Below are positions 1-8,272 of a stretch of 64,000 bases of DNA, piece by piece. Both the position numbers and the translations under genes were made by a program. The DNA comes from Stenotrophomonas maltophilia (GTDB lineage: Bacteria; Pseudomonadota; Gammaproteobacteria; Xanthomonadales; Xanthomonadaceae), in the NCBI RefSeq assembly GCF_013464485.1, contig NZ_RAUX01000010.1, forward strand, positions 122,795 to 186,794, given 5' to 3'. Below the pieces are notes generated by a model, which worked only from the letters and a program-made list of their open reading frames with translations, did no database searches and was not told where the DNA came from. Within the stretch, counting starts at the first letter, position 1; each line of letters begins with the position of its first letter.

Positions 1-145
1 GGTCGATGTAGCGGGCCAGGTCGATGCCGGGCGTACGGCACTTGAACCGGTACTGCACCTGCGCGCCGGGGTGCTGGTGCAGCACCGCCTGCATCATGGT
101 GAACTTGTACAGGTCGGTGTCGAGCAGGGACTGGATGATAGGCAT
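1..145 (-). CDS. pncB: Nicotinate phosphoribosyltransferase, N-terminal fragment
   Basis: Only the first 48 codons lie in the window; the gene runs off the left edge. The peptide opens [20 protein letters not shown], matching the conserved N-terminus of PncB (LLDTDxYKxxMxQAV in the family), followed by QYRFKCR. The enzyme joins nicotinate and PRPP to give nicotinate mononucleotide in NAD salvage in the cytoplasm. The ATG at 143-145 is the natural start because the family motif begins a few residues after it. The identification rests on this short conserved block; the PRPP-binding region is outside the window. It is probably transcribed separately from the glycosyltransferase genes behind it, from which a GTAG palindrome separates it. 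Confidence 0.85.
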   Translation of the reverse strand, partial: MPIIQSLLDTDLYKFTMMQAVLHQHPGAQVQYRFKCRTPGIDLARYID

Positions 146-195
146 GGGCCGGATTATGCGCCCGGCGGAGTGAACCGTGGGCGCGCCTGCCTTCC

Positions 196-223
196 GTAGA
201 GCCGAGCGTGGGCTCGGCTCTAC
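196..223. repeat. SMAG-type GTAG palindrome overlapping a stop codon
   Basis: A near-perfect 28-bp palindrome with GTAG at both ends and GAGCCGAGC arms. It has the form of the SMAG repeats of S. maltophilia. Its right-hand GTAG, read on the minus strand, supplies the TAG stop of the glycosyltransferase gene at 220-222. Confidence 0.85.
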
Positions 224-1059
224 AACGACCGGCGCAGCAGGCGCGGCACCAGCATCAGGGCGTGCGCCCAGATCGCGCCCCACACCGCCACCCGCACCGG
301 CAACGAACGCTGCTTCGCTTCGAACTTCTGGAAATAGCGCCAGAGGCCTTTGTGCTTGTGCCATTCGACAAAGAACGGCCGCGAGCGGCTGGAGACGCCA
401 CGAACGTGGGTGACCTGCAGGTCATTGGCGATCGCCACCACTGCCCCCGCCTCGCGCGCACGCCGGCACAGGTCCAGGTCTTCGGCATGCAGCCGATAGC
501 CGGCGTCCCAGCCTCCAATGCAATCGAACAGTGCGCGCGGCATCATCAGCAGCGCGCCGGACAGCGCCGGCACCTGCTGCAGGGCCTGATGCGGATCCCG
601 CGGCACCGCCAGCTTCGAGCCCTTGCCGGGTGAACGCAGCATCATCAGGAAATCCGGGTCGCGGCGGCGCACGGCTTCGTCGGCCTGTCCCTGCTCGTCC
701 ACCTGTTCGACGCCGAGCAGGCAGTTGCCCAGTATTTCCGCGCGGCTGCGCAGTGCGGCCAACGTCTCCGGCTCGACCATCAGATCCGGGTTGATGAAGG
801 CCAGCCATGGGCTGTGTGAATCGGCCACACCCTGGTTGTTGGCAGCGGCGAAGCCGGGATTGTCCGGGTTGCCGACGAAGCGCACGCGCGGATCATGGCT
901 GGCATGCCGCTGCACGATGTCCAGCGTGCCATCCAGCGAGCCGTTGTCGATCACTCGGATCTCGGCCACGTCCTGCGCCTGGCGCAGGCGCGAGAGGCAG
1001 GCATCGATGGTGCTGCCGCTCTGGTAGGTGACGACGATGGCGGCAATGGCAGCATTCAA
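220..1059 (-). CDS. Family 2 glycosyltransferase (rhamnosyltransferase-like)
   Basis: A 279-residue cytoplasmic GT-A fold transferase. The N-terminal nucleotide-binding part shows [18 protein letters not shown] and [11 protein letters not shown], followed by INPDL as the acidic metal site and [14 protein letters not shown] as the acceptor-side motif. This pattern is typical of family 2 enzymes adding rhamnose or similar sugars to surface polysaccharides. The start is a TTG at 1057-1059 overlapping the TGA of the preceding gene (TTGA), with GGAG about ten bases upstream, so translation is likely coupled. There is no in-frame ATG nearby that keeps the IVVTY strand. The TAG stop lies inside a SMAG palindrome. 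Donor and acceptor cannot be told from sequence. The rml genes elsewhere in the window would provide dTDP-rhamnose, but that link is inference. Confidence 0.8.
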   Translation of the reverse strand: MNAAIAAIVVTYQSGSTIDACLSRLRQAQDVAEIRVIDNGSLDGTLDIVQRHASHDPRVRFVGNPDNPGFAAANNQGVADSHSPWLAFINPDLMVEPETLAALRSRAEILGNCLLGVEQVDEQGQADEAVRRRDPDFLMMLRSPGKGSKLAVPRDPHQALQQVPALSGALLMMPRALFDCIGGWDAGYRLHAEDLDLCRRAREAGAVVAIANDLQVTHVRGVSSRSRPFFVEWHKHKGLWRYFQKFEAKQRSLPVRVAVWGAIWAHALMLVPRLLRRSL

Positions 1060-1907
1060 ACGGGAGGCTCCGACGCAGACGGGACGAACAGGTCGCCCTG
1101 TTCCTTCGGCATTATCGCCTGCCGCATGCGTTGCTGCAGGTCGGTGCGCACCCGATGCAGCGGGTCGTGCATCAGGAAATCCGCCAGTCGCGGCACCCAG
1201 CCCGGCCAGCGTGCGGCCAGTGCCTCGAGATCACCCTCGCGGCTGACCGCCTCGCCAGCCCGGCTGACAAAGGCCGTCTCGCACAACACGTTGCGCCAGC
1301 CCAGGCCAGCCATGCGCAGGCTGAGGTCCACCAGCGCGGCGTTCCAGCCAGCGTAACTGTCCACGTCCAGGCCACCGGCACGACGGCGCGCATTGCCGCG
1401 CACCAGCACCGCATGGGTGACCGCCGACGGCAACTCCGGGTGCAGCGTTGGCAGGCCTGCGCAGGTCTGCGCCAGCAGCGCAGCATCGTCCGGTTCCGGA
1501 TTGATCTCGCCCAGCCGTGGCCACGCAGCGGTTTCGCCTGCATTGCACCACGGGGTTGCGGTCGCGATGGAAGCATCGCGGGCGAAGGCGTCCTGCAGCT
1601 GCTGCAGCCAGCCCGGCGCGGGCACGCTGTCCGGTGCCAGCACCGCTACATCCATGCCATCACAGGCGCGCAGCATCTCGTCCAGGTGGGCAACCTCTCC
1701 CAGCGGCCGCGCGCGGCGGGTGTACTCGGCCTGCAGTGGCGTATGCGCCAACCAGTGTTCCACCACCGCCTGTGCACGCGGCCCGGTCTGCGCATCGTCG
1801 GCCAACCAGACTGCAGTTCCCGGCGCAGTGCCGGCATCCAGCGCCGCCAGGCAGCGGTCGAGCGCAGCATCGTCCACGCACAGCGGCAACAACACGATCG
1901 CCCCCAT
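1056..1907 (-). CDS. Glycosyltransferase-like protein, degenerate GT2 fold
   Basis: A 283-residue protein with the outline of a family 2 glycosyltransferase but weak motifs. An opening beta strand (IVLLPLCVDDAALDRCLAAL) is followed by VAVLAPDSVPAPGWLQQL in the place of the usual N-P-D metal site. GGLDVDSYAGWNAALVDLSL stands where GGFDE...EDVDLCLR is usual. The start is the ATG at 1905-1907, preceded by a strong GGAGG four bases upstream; a GTG at 1934 would add nine residues. It overlaps the next glycosyltransferase gene by four bases, so the two form an operon. Loss of the canonical acidic motif suggests altered or lost catalysis, or a partner role. An active enzyme with an atypical metal site is the alternative. 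Confidence 0.6.
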   Translation of the reverse strand: MGAIVLLPLCVDDAALDRCLAALDAGTAPGTAVWLADDAQTGPRAQAVVEHWLAHTPLQAEYTRRARPLGEVAHLDEMLRACDGMDVAVLAPDSVPAPGWLQQLQDAFARDASIATATPWCNAGETAAWPRLGEINPEPDDAALLAQTCAGLPTLHPELPSAVTHAVLVRGNARRRAGGLDVDSYAGWNAALVDLSLRMAGLGWRNVLCETAFVSRAGEAVSREGDLEALAARWPGWVPRLADFLMHDPLHRVRTDLQQRMRQAIMPKEQGDLFVPSASEPPV

Positions 1908-2032
1908 CCCGCCTCCGTGGTTGTCGGTGGTCACAGCCTAGCACCGGGAGGGTATCGGCCGGGTTGCACCCGGCACCCGCAGAGGCCAGAGCCGAAGCCG
2001 AAGCAACAGCAGAAGCCAGCCGTCCGCGGGAT

Positions 2033-2134
2033 GGCGGGGTGGGTCCGGTTGCGGGGGACGCCGTGAATACGTCCCTGTAGGCTCGGTCGCGCCATCCATG
2101 GCGCTCACGCCCCCGCAACCGGACCCACCCCGCC
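2033..2134. repeat. Long hairpin with 52-nt loop (unit A1)
   Basis: Perfect 25-bp arms (2033-2057 and 2110-2134) enclose a 52-nt loop (2058-2109). The loop holds an inner stem GCGCCAT-CC-ATGGCGC at 2089-2104. The right arm is identical over 25 bases to that of the hairpin at 44686-44787. Loop sequence matches units at 27807-27858 (49 of 52, reversed) and 44447-44498 (40 of 52). Confidence 0.85.
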
Positions 2135-2310
2135 TTCGAGAGATTCCTGCGATCTGTCGGGCCTTGCTTTCTGTAGAGCCGAGCCATGCTCGGCTCAGAT
2201 ATTTCGGATCTCGAAATATTCGATTTCGATGGAGAGTCATCCACGCATGGCGTGGATCCAGCGTGTCGACCAAGGTCGACACCTACCCACAGCTGCCGGA
2301 ATCTGTCGAA

Positions 2311-2488
2311 GGCGGGGCGGTGTGGATTGGCAGGACCGTTGGCGCCACGGATGGTGCCATCGAGCCCCCAGGGGTGAGGGCGCTTTGCTTGCGAAGCACT
2401 GCTTCGCAAGCGCCCGAACGCACAGCCGCCAGCGGATGGGCCGGTCTGGGGGTTTACGGCGTGTCCTGACAACCCACACCGCCCCGCC
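2311..2488. repeat. Long hairpin with enlarged loop (unit A2)
   Basis: Outer arms 2311-2328 and 2471-2488 pair at 17 of 18 positions. The interior keeps recognisable pieces of the family loop (GAGCCCCCAG near 2370, and GGGGGTTTACGGCG near 2452) but is about 90 bases longer. The extra part contains a further strong hairpin built on CTTGCGAAGC / GCTTCGCAAG around 2384-2415. It looks like a family hairpin with a second palindrome inserted in its loop. Confidence 0.65.
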
Positions 2489-2571
2489 CTCCTCCAGAAA
2501 CCCGCTGTTGCTGTTGCTTGGGCTCTGGCTCTGGCCTCTGCGGGTGCCGGGCACAGCCCGGCCGATACCCC

Positions 2572-4779
2572 TTACTTCTTCGCGCGCGGCTGGTTCAGCG
2601 GTTCCATCGCGCGGAAGCGCTGGCTGTACTCGTCGGTCAGCGTGCGTGCTTCCTGGCCGTTGCGCACGATGCTCGGGGTCAGCAGCACGATCACCTCCGA
2701 ACGGCGACTGTTGCGGCTCTTCTGCCCGAACAGCGCCCCCACCACCGGAATCCGGCTCAGGCCGGGAATGCCGCTGCTGCCATCCGTGGCCGAGTCGGTG
2801 ATCAGGCCGGCCAGCATGATGGTGTCGCCACTCTGCACCGCCGCCTCGGTCGACAGCTTCTTGGTGGAAATGCGCGGGTTGCAGTTCCGCTCGGTCGGGT
2901 TGCAGTTCTCCGGCACCTCCGAGGCGCTGCTCACTTCCTGCACGATGTCGAGGAACACCGTGCCATCGCGGGTCACGCGCGGGCGCACCTTCAGGATCAC
3001 GCCGGTGTCGATGTACTGCACCGAGCTGTAGGTGCCGGTGCCGATACCGGTGTTCACCGTGGTGGTGTTGATCGGCACCTTGTCACCCACGTTGAGTGTG
3101 GCTTCGGCGTTGTTGCGCACGAACACCGAAGGCGTCTGCAGCAGGCGCACATCGGTCACCTTGTCCAGTGCGCTCACCACCGCCGCGCCGTTGTGGCCGG
3201 TGAACGCCCAACCCAGGCCTTCGCCGCCAGTGGCGGCACCGGCGAAGCTGCTCCACGACCCGCCTGCCGCCGGCGGCAGGGTCACGCCGGCCAAGGCGCC
3301 GGTCAGTGCGCGCCCGGCCACGGCGTTGTCGAAGAACCAGTTCACACCGTACTTGAGGTCGCCGGTCAACGAGACTTCGGCCACCTGGGCTTCGATGTGC
3401 ACCTGCAGCGGCATGACGTCCAGCTTTTCGATCACTTCACGGATTGAACGCCAAGCCTGCGGAGTCGAGCGCACCAGCAGCGTGTTGGTTTCCTCCACCG
3501 CCGAGACGCCCACCTTGTCACCTTCCACTTCCAGGCTGACGCTGACGTTGCCAGGCTGGCGCTGTGGCAGGTTCATGCTGCCACCGCTCCCGCTCCCGCT
3601 GGAACTGCTGCCCGGGGCCGAACCGAAACTGCTGCCGTTGCTGCTGCCGTCCATGCTCCGGTCGCCATCGCTGCCCAGCTGCGACGGCATCGCGCCAGGG
3701 GCCAGCGAGGCGGGGCTGGGGCCGCCGCGATTGCCGCTGCTGGCAAAGGCTTCACTGAGCCGTTCGGCCAGGTCGCGCGCCTTGATGTAACGCAGTTCAT
3801 AGGAGAACAGGCGTGCGCTGCCCCCAGCAGTATCAATACGGTCCAACCATTGCTGGATCTGGTCCAGGTAACGCACCTGCGGGGTGATCACGAGCACGGC
3901 GTTGGCGTTCTCCAACGGCAGGAAACGGAACATGCCGGCGCTGGGGGTCTTGCTCTCCTCGCCGAACACCTTCTCCAGGTCGGCGGCGACCTGCTCGGCC
4001 TTGCCCGACTGGATCGGGAACACGCCCACCGACATGCCCGACAGCCAGTCGACGTCGAAGATCTCGACGGTGCGCATGTAGTTTTCCAGCTCGGCGCGGG
4101 TGCCGCCCAGCGTGATCACGTTGCGGCCACTGTCGACATTGACGATGGCATTGGGCCGCGCATACGGCTCCAGCACCTTCTTCATTTCGGTGGCGGAGAT
4201 GAACTGCAGCGGGATGACCCGCACCTCGAAGCCACGCGCACTGGCTGCCGGCGCCGTGCTTGGCGCAACCGTGCCTGCCAACGCCTGGTCGGCGGCGACG
4301 ATGTTGTAGCGGCCGCCGCTGTACACCATGCGCGCGTTGTTCCAGCCCAGCACCATTTCCAGCAGGTTCAACGCCTGCGCTGGCGATACCGGCTTGGGCG
4401 TGGCCAGGGTGACCGTACCCTGCACGCCCGGTGCGATCACATAGTTCTGGCCCAGCATGTCGCCAAGGATGGCCTTGACCACCGCGTGCACCGACTCGCC
4501 TTCGAAGTTGAAGGTTGCCTCACCGGTGCTGGCGCCATGCAGGGCCGGCGCAGGCGCGCGGGCTGCTTCACGATTGATCATGGTGCCGGTGCCACGACGG
4601 ATCACCGCCTGCGGAGCACTCTGGGCATCACGTGCGGCATCGGCGGCCACCTCAGCGGCCTGCCCGGCCTCGGCAGTGGGCGACAGGTTGCCCTTGCGCT
4701 GCACATGCGGCGCGGACACGGTGCTGCAGCCGACCAGCAGCGCGAGGGCAAAGGACCAGGGAAGAAAACGCAGGCTCAT
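2572..4779 (-). CDS. xpsD: Type II secretion outer-membrane secretin XpsD/GspD
   Basis: A 735-residue secretin that forms the outer-membrane channel of the Xps system. The signal peptide ends in a lipobox (LLVGC, Cys18), so it is a lipoprotein as in xanthomonads. Periplasmic N-domains follow: N0 at about 88-165 (FNFEGESVHAVVKAIL), then N1-N3 repeats with VIPLQFISATEMKKVL, FPIQSGKAEQVAADL and YELRYIKARDLAERL. N3 is interrupted by a Ser/Gly-rich linker at about 355-400. The C-terminal secretin domain has VPINTTTV, QYIDTGVILKVRPRV and SGDTIMLAGLI. It is the last gene of the xps operon, nine bases after xpsN, and its stop codon sits two bases from the composite palindromic element, which could end the transcript. 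Confidence 0.95.
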   Translation of the reverse strand: MSLRFLPWSFALALLVGCSTVSAPHVQRKGNLSPTAEAGQAAEVAADAARDAQSAPQAVIRRGTGTMINREAARAPAPALHGASTGEATFNFEGESVHAVVKAILGDMLGQNYVIAPGVQGTVTLATPKPVSPAQALNLLEMVLGWNNARMVYSGGRYNIVAADQALAGTVAPSTAPAASARGFEVRVIPLQFISATEMKKVLEPYARPNAIVNVDSGRNVITLGGTRAELENYMRTVEIFDVDWLSGMSVGVFPIQSGKAEQVAADLEKVFGEESKTPSAGMFRFLPLENANAVLVITPQVRYLDQIQQWLDRIDTAGGSARLFSYELRYIKARDLAERLSEAFASSGNRGGPSPASLAPGAMPSQLGSDGDRSMDGSSNGSSFGSAPGSSSSGSGSGGSMNLPQRQPGNVSVSLEVEGDKVGVSAVEETNTLLVRSTPQAWRSIREVIEKLDVMPLQVHIEAQVAEVSLTGDLKYGVNWFFDNAVAGRALTGALAGVTLPPAAGGSWSSFAGAATGGEGLGWAFTGHNGAAVVSALDKVTDVRLLQTPSVFVRNNAEATLNVGDKVPINTTTVNTGIGTGTYSSVQYIDTGVILKVRPRVTRDGTVFLDIVQEVSSASEVPENCNPTERNCNPRISTKKLSTEAAVQSGDTIMLAGLITDSATDGSSGIPGLSRIPVVGALFGQKSRNSRRSEVIVLLTPSIVRNGQEARTLTDEYSQRFRAMEPLNQPRAKK

Positions 4780-4788
4780 GCATTCACT

Positions 4789-5583
4789 CTATCGGTTGGT
4801 GCCATCGCCCGGGGGCGGCGACGGTTGTTGCTGCTGTTGTTGTTGTTGCAGCTGGCGACGACGGGCCTGGATGCGTTCACGGATGGCCTGCATCTGCGCT
4901 TCGCTGGGGCCGTTGTTGCTGGCAGGTGGTGTGGCAGCCGCGGCCGGGGGCGATGGCGGGTTGCCCGCGGGCGCTGCCTGTACGGTGGCCGCAGCCGCCG
5001 GAGGCGGTGCCGGCGGAGCGCCAGGCGGCGGCGGTACGACCACCGCGCCGGCCGGCGGCGCACCATTGGCACCGCGCAGCACGGTCGGCGGCTCTCCCCC
5101 CTGCCCATTGAACACCGCCAGTTCCAGCACCTGGTTGCCACCCGGACCGATCACGGTGGCCTGGCGTGGCTGCAGTGCCACCAGCTGCCAGCCGTCCACG
5201 GCTTCGCCGTTGAGGCGCAGGCGCAGCGAGCGGTTCTGTTCGGTGCTGAAGGTGGCCATGCCGAAGTCACCGGCCAGCAGCACGCCGGTCAGTCGCAGCG
5301 CGGCGCTGGCGGCGGGCTCACTGCCACCGAGCAGGTAGGGCTTCGGCCTGCGGTCCTCGGCGAACAGCGGTCGCTCGCCGATGGCACTGTAGCTGTCGGC
5401 GCTGGCCATGCGTTCGGCGCCCAGGGGCTGCAGCACCGGCAACGAAGGCACCGCATCGGCATCGCCATCCGCCTCTGGCAGCTGGCTGCCCAGACCGAAG
5501 CCGGTGGCCAGCCAGACCGCTGCCGCCCAGCCGGCCAGTGCCAGCAGGAAACCGGTGCGCAGGCTGATCTGCTCAAGCTTCAT
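4789..5583 (-). CDS. xpsN: Type II secretion protein XpsN (GspC-like)
   Basis: A 264-residue inner-membrane component. One membrane segment near the N-terminus (residues about 9-27, TGFLLALAGWAAAVWLATG) is followed by a periplasmic homology region with YSAIGERPLFAEDRRP and LTGVLLAGDFGMATFSTEQN, typical of GspC/XpsN proteins linking the inner-membrane platform to the secretin. The ATG at 5581-5583 is chosen because it puts the membrane segment at the N-terminus; the longer reading frame only adds sequence overlapping xpsM. The last 100 residues are Pro/Ala-rich and end in a run of eight glutamines encoded by mixed CAG/CAA codons. There is no PDZ or coiled-coil domain as in enteric GspC. It overlaps xpsM by eleven bases. 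Confidence 0.9.
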   Translation of the reverse strand: MKLEQISLRTGFLLALAGWAAAVWLATGFGLGSQLPEADGDADAVPSLPVLQPLGAERMASADSYSAIGERPLFAEDRRPKPYLLGGSEPAASAALRLTGVLLAGDFGMATFSTEQNRSLRLRLNGEAVDGWQLVALQPRQATVIGPGGNQVLELAVFNGQGGEPPTVLRGANGAPPAGAVVVPPPPGAPPAPPPAAAATVQAAPAGNPPSPPAAAATPPASNNGPSEAQMQAIRERIQARRRQLQQQQQQQQPSPPPGDGTNR

Positions 5584-6292
5584 CAGCCACCTCCTGCCCT
5601 TCTTCCGGTGCAGCCGGTGCGGCTGCGGGCGCAGGTGCGGTCGAAGGCGGTTGCGGCGCCGCGCCCGGTTCGGCTGCAGGTGCCGTCGCAGCACCATCGG
5701 CAGCGGCACCGGGCAGCAGGTAACCGGCCAGTTCGAACGACACGTCCAGGCCGAGCCCGGATTCATTCGGCGACTGCTGGAAGCGCTGCGCGATCAGGTT
5801 GAGATTGTCGACGAACAGGCGCGGGCTGCCGGTTTCCAGGCTGTGCAGCACCGTGGCCAGTTCAGACACACCGCAACGCAGGCGCACCTGCATGGCCACG
5901 CGCACGAATTCGGCGTCACGGCGGTTGTCGGTCAGTGGCGTGCGGTTGCTGATGGTGCAGCTGCGGTTGCCCGGGCTGGCCATCGCCACCGCATCCTGCA
6001 ATCGGGCACCCAACGCAGCGGCAGCGGCTTCGGCGGTGGCTTCGCGCAGGAAACCCGGCCGCTGCTGCAGTGCCTCGCGGGTGGCGCGCAGGCGTTGTTC
6101 GATCTGCGGCTGCTGCTGCAGCTGCGCCTGCACGCGCTGTTCGCGCTCGCGCAGGGCGGCCACGTCGGCATCGATTTCGCGCAGCGGCTGGGTGAACCAG
6201 GGGTGCACCAGCAGCAGGTAGGCCAGACCCAGCACTGCCAGCAGCAGCGCCAGTGCCAGCCAGCGGTCACGGCGTGCGCTTGGCATCGGCAT
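5573..6292 (-). CDS. xpsM: Type II secretion protein XpsM (GspM)
   Basis: A 239-residue bitopic inner-membrane protein of the secretion platform. A short basic cytoplasmic tail (PSARRDR) precedes one membrane helix at about 11-28 (WLALALLLAVLGLAYLLL). A Gln/Glu/Arg-rich coiled coil follows at about 35-85, then a small periplasmic ferredoxin-like domain with VAMQVRLRCGVSELATVLHSLE and LFVDNLNL. The C-terminal 50 residues are Pro/Ala-rich. It pairs with XpsL in the family. The reading frame overlaps xpsL by 26 bases and xpsN by eleven, showing tight translational coupling. Confidence 0.9.
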   Translation of the reverse strand: MPMPSARRDRWLALALLLAVLGLAYLLLVHPWFTQPLREIDADVAALREREQRVQAQLQQQPQIEQRLRATREALQQRPGFLREATAEAAAAALGARLQDAVAMASPGNRSCTISNRTPLTDNRRDAEFVRVAMQVRLRCGVSELATVLHSLETGSPRLFVDNLNLIAQRFQQSPNESGLGLDVSFELAGYLLPGAAADGAATAPAAEPGAAPQPPSTAPAPAAAPAAPEEGQEVADEA

Positions 6293-7412
6293 CGGCCGCC
6301 TCCCGGACCGGGGCTGCCGCCGGCAACGGCTGCAGTTCGGCGGTCATGGTGAAACGATCACGACCGCTGGCGGCGCCGTCGGCCTGCAGCACGCCGGTCA
6401 GGTTGACCTTGCGCCACTGCGGTGCGTCCTGCAGCAGCTGCACCAGCTGCGACGCCTCGCGGCTGAGCCCGATCAGCTGCAGGTTGTTGTTCTCGATGGC
6501 CAGCTTTTCCAGGTAGGTGCCCTCCGGCAGGCGCTGGGTCAGTTCATTCCAGATTTCCACCGTTCCGGCGCGCTGGCTGCGCTGCTTTTCCAGGAACGCG
6601 GCACCATCGATCAGTGCCTGCAGCTGCGCACGTTCACTGGCCACGCCACGCGCACTGCCCGCACTGCGCTCCACCTGGGCACGCAGTTCATCGGCGGCCG
6701 CCCGACGGTTGTCGAGCAGCTGCAGGCCGGCCAGCACCAGCATCACCGCTGCGGCCAGCACCAGCAGCAGGTTCCAGCGCCGCATCGGATCCGCCCGCAG
6801 CTGGCGCTGCGCCGGGGGCAGCAGATTCACTTGCAGGGGGTCTCCGTCGACGTCGATGGCATCGACACCGGCCAGTGCATCGGCCCACTCGCCCACGCTG
6901 GTCCGCCACGCTTCAAGCTGGCGCAGTGGCCAGGCGATCAGTTCGACCTGCAGCTGGCCCTCACCCGCACCACCGAGGTCCCGCACGTCGTAGCTGACCT
7001 GGCTGGCTTCGAATGGCGTCTGGCGGTCGATCTCGAAACCCACCACCGCCCGCAGGCGATCGGCGGCAGCGGCGGGCAGCCGCAGATGACGACGCAGTAC
7101 TTCGCTGGCCGGCAGCAGCCATACCCTTGGCAGGCTGCGCAGACGTGGCTCCAGCAGGCGGTCCAGTTCGGCCGGCGACAGCGGCCACGGCAACCGGACC
7201 ACCGGTTCACGCCGCTCGCCAGCCTCGCGCCAGACCTGGAGCTGGTCACCTTCGCGCTGCAGCAGCAGGCGTGCCTGCGCCCAGCCCAGCGCCCATTGCC
7301 AACGGGCCGGCACCCACGCCAGCAGCGATTGCCGCCACCAGCGCAGGAAACGGCCGGCTCCGGGGCCGATCCGGCCCTGCACCTGCCGCACACTGTCCTG
7401 CCAAGCCGTCAT
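6267..7412 (-). CDS. xpsL: Type II secretion protein XpsL (GspL)
   Basis: A 381-residue platform protein. The cytoplasmic actin-like domain (about 1-210) contains LPWPLSPAELDRLL, VWLLPASEVLRRHLRLP and VVGFEIDRQTPF, the part known in the family to bind the ATPase GspE. One membrane helix lies at about 221-238 (LLLVLAAAVMLVLAGLQL). The periplasmic part holds a coiled coil and a PilN-like ferredoxin fold (YLEKLAIENNNLQLIGLS). It starts at an ATG at 7410-7412 and overlaps xpsK by four bases. It recruits XpsE to the membrane and partners XpsM. Confidence 0.92.
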   Translation of the reverse strand: MTAWQDSVRQVQGRIGPGAGRFLRWWRQSLLAWVPARWQWALGWAQARLLLQREGDQLQVWREAGERREPVVRLPWPLSPAELDRLLEPRLRSLPRVWLLPASEVLRRHLRLPAAAADRLRAVVGFEIDRQTPFEASQVSYDVRDLGGAGEGQLQVELIAWPLRQLEAWRTSVGEWADALAGVDAIDVDGDPLQVNLLPPAQRQLRADPMRRWNLLLVLAAAVMLVLAGLQLLDNRRAAADELRAQVERSAGSARGVASERAQLQALIDGAAFLEKQRSQRAGTVEIWNELTQRLPEGTYLEKLAIENNNLQLIGLSREASQLVQLLQDAPQWRKVNLTGVLQADGAASGRDRFTMTAELQPLPAAAPVREAADADAKRTP

Positions 7413-8272
7413 CTTGCTGTCATTCCCTGCTCCCAGCGAAGCACTGTGTAGGACCGCCCGGGAACCCCGCCCGAGCCGTTGCGTACCACTGCCTGCAACA
7501 CCGAGCGGCGTCCGCTGCCGTCGATGACACGAGACTCGATACTATAGGTGCCGCTGCCGCTGGCAAGCGTTGTCGCATCGACAGCGGAATCTGCATCACG
7601 CTCCTGCTGGGCGCGCTGGGCCAGCACGGTCTCCGCATCCAGGCCCAGAGCCGTCAGTACCGGCGCGCTGGCGAACTGCGGATCCGGCCGCGCCTGGCGG
7701 CTGTACAGGGTCAGGTGCGGCAGCATCGCCTTGTACAGCGGTCCGCGCATCCCGAGCACGCGCTGCAGCTCGCCGAGCGTCTCGAAACGCTTGTTGCGTG
7801 GGCCGTAGGGCAATCCAGCCGCGGCATAGTCCGGTGCCTCCGCACCGCCTCCCGGCTGCAACAGGCTGTCTTCATCGCGCCAGTCGACGATGGCGCCGGC
7901 CATCTGCCGCGCCGCGCCCTCGTCTTCCCCCAATGCTTTGAGGAATGCCGTCAGCAGGGTCACATCGGCCAGATTCAAGTTGATCTTGCCGTTCTCGTCC
8001 AGCACCTTGATCTCGATGCGGGTGTCATCGAACGCCCAGCGATAGGTGCGTCCATCGGCACGCCAGGGGGCCCGCTGCGGGTCGGCGGACAGGCGCAGCA
8101 GCGCGTACTCCAGGCCGGCCCGTGCACGTTCCTGGCCGCGCGCATCGTCGTCCAGCACCCGCTGCTGCAGGTGCTCGACCCGTGCACTCAGCGCGAACGC
8201 GCCAACCAGTGCGGTCATCAGTGCGATCAACCACAGCACCAGCACCAGTGCCGCGCCGCGTGCCCGGTTCAC
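7409..8272 (-). CDS. xpsK: Type II secretion minor pseudopilin XpsK (GspK)
   Basis: A 287-residue minor pseudopilin, the large tip subunit of the pseudopilus. The prepilin-like N-terminus NRARGAALVLVLWLIAL has the cleavage Gly but no Glu at mature position 5, as is normal for GspK. A large alpha domain follows, with KINLNLADVTLLTAFLKALG and the GGAxxPDYAAAGLPYGP segment. The length is within the usual range for GspK. Translation starts at a GTG (8270-8272) overlapping the xpsJ stop (GTGA), so expression depends on coupling to xpsJ. Confidence 0.9.
   Translation of the reverse strand: MNRARGAALVLVLWLIALMTALVGAFALSARVEHLQQRVLDDDARGQERARAGLEYALLRLSADPQRAPWRADGRTYRWAFDDTRIEIKVLDENGKINLNLADVTLLTAFLKALGEDEGAARQMAGAIVDWRDEDSLLQPGGGAEAPDYAAAGLPYGPRNKRFETLGELQRVLGMRGPLYKAMLPHLTLYSRQARPDPQFASAPVLTALGLDAETVLAQRAQQERDADSAVDATTLASGSGTYSIESRVIDGSGRRSVLQAVVRNGSGGVPGRSYTVLRWEQGMTAR

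Larger units (their letters stand above)
1950..2570. repeat. Composite palindromic element, copy 1 (about 620 bp)
   Basis: A gene-free block between the start of the glycosyltransferase operon and the stop codon of xpsD. Its ends are imperfect terminal inverted repeats of about 62 bp beginning GGGTATCGGCCGGG (1950 inwards, and the complement ending at 2570), with roughly seven mismatches; each end is itself a small hairpin. Inside, in order, are a GAAGCC/CAACAG short-repeat tract, a long hairpin (2033-2134), a TTCGAgAGATTCC box, a GTAG palindrome (2173-2197), GAGTCATCCACGCATGGCGTGGA (2236-2258), a GTGTCGACCAAGGTCGACACCTAC palindrome (2263-2286), the TTCGACAGATTCC box inverted, and a second long hairpin (2311-2488). 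The block at 44343-44867 has the same parts in the opposite orientation. No ORF with coding character is present. Confidence 0.8.

Noticed and set aside
1908-1934. Upstream GTG start for the second glycosyltransferase-like gene
   Set aside because: The internal ATG at 1907 has a strong GGAGG at suitable distance, and the added residues are outside the fold.
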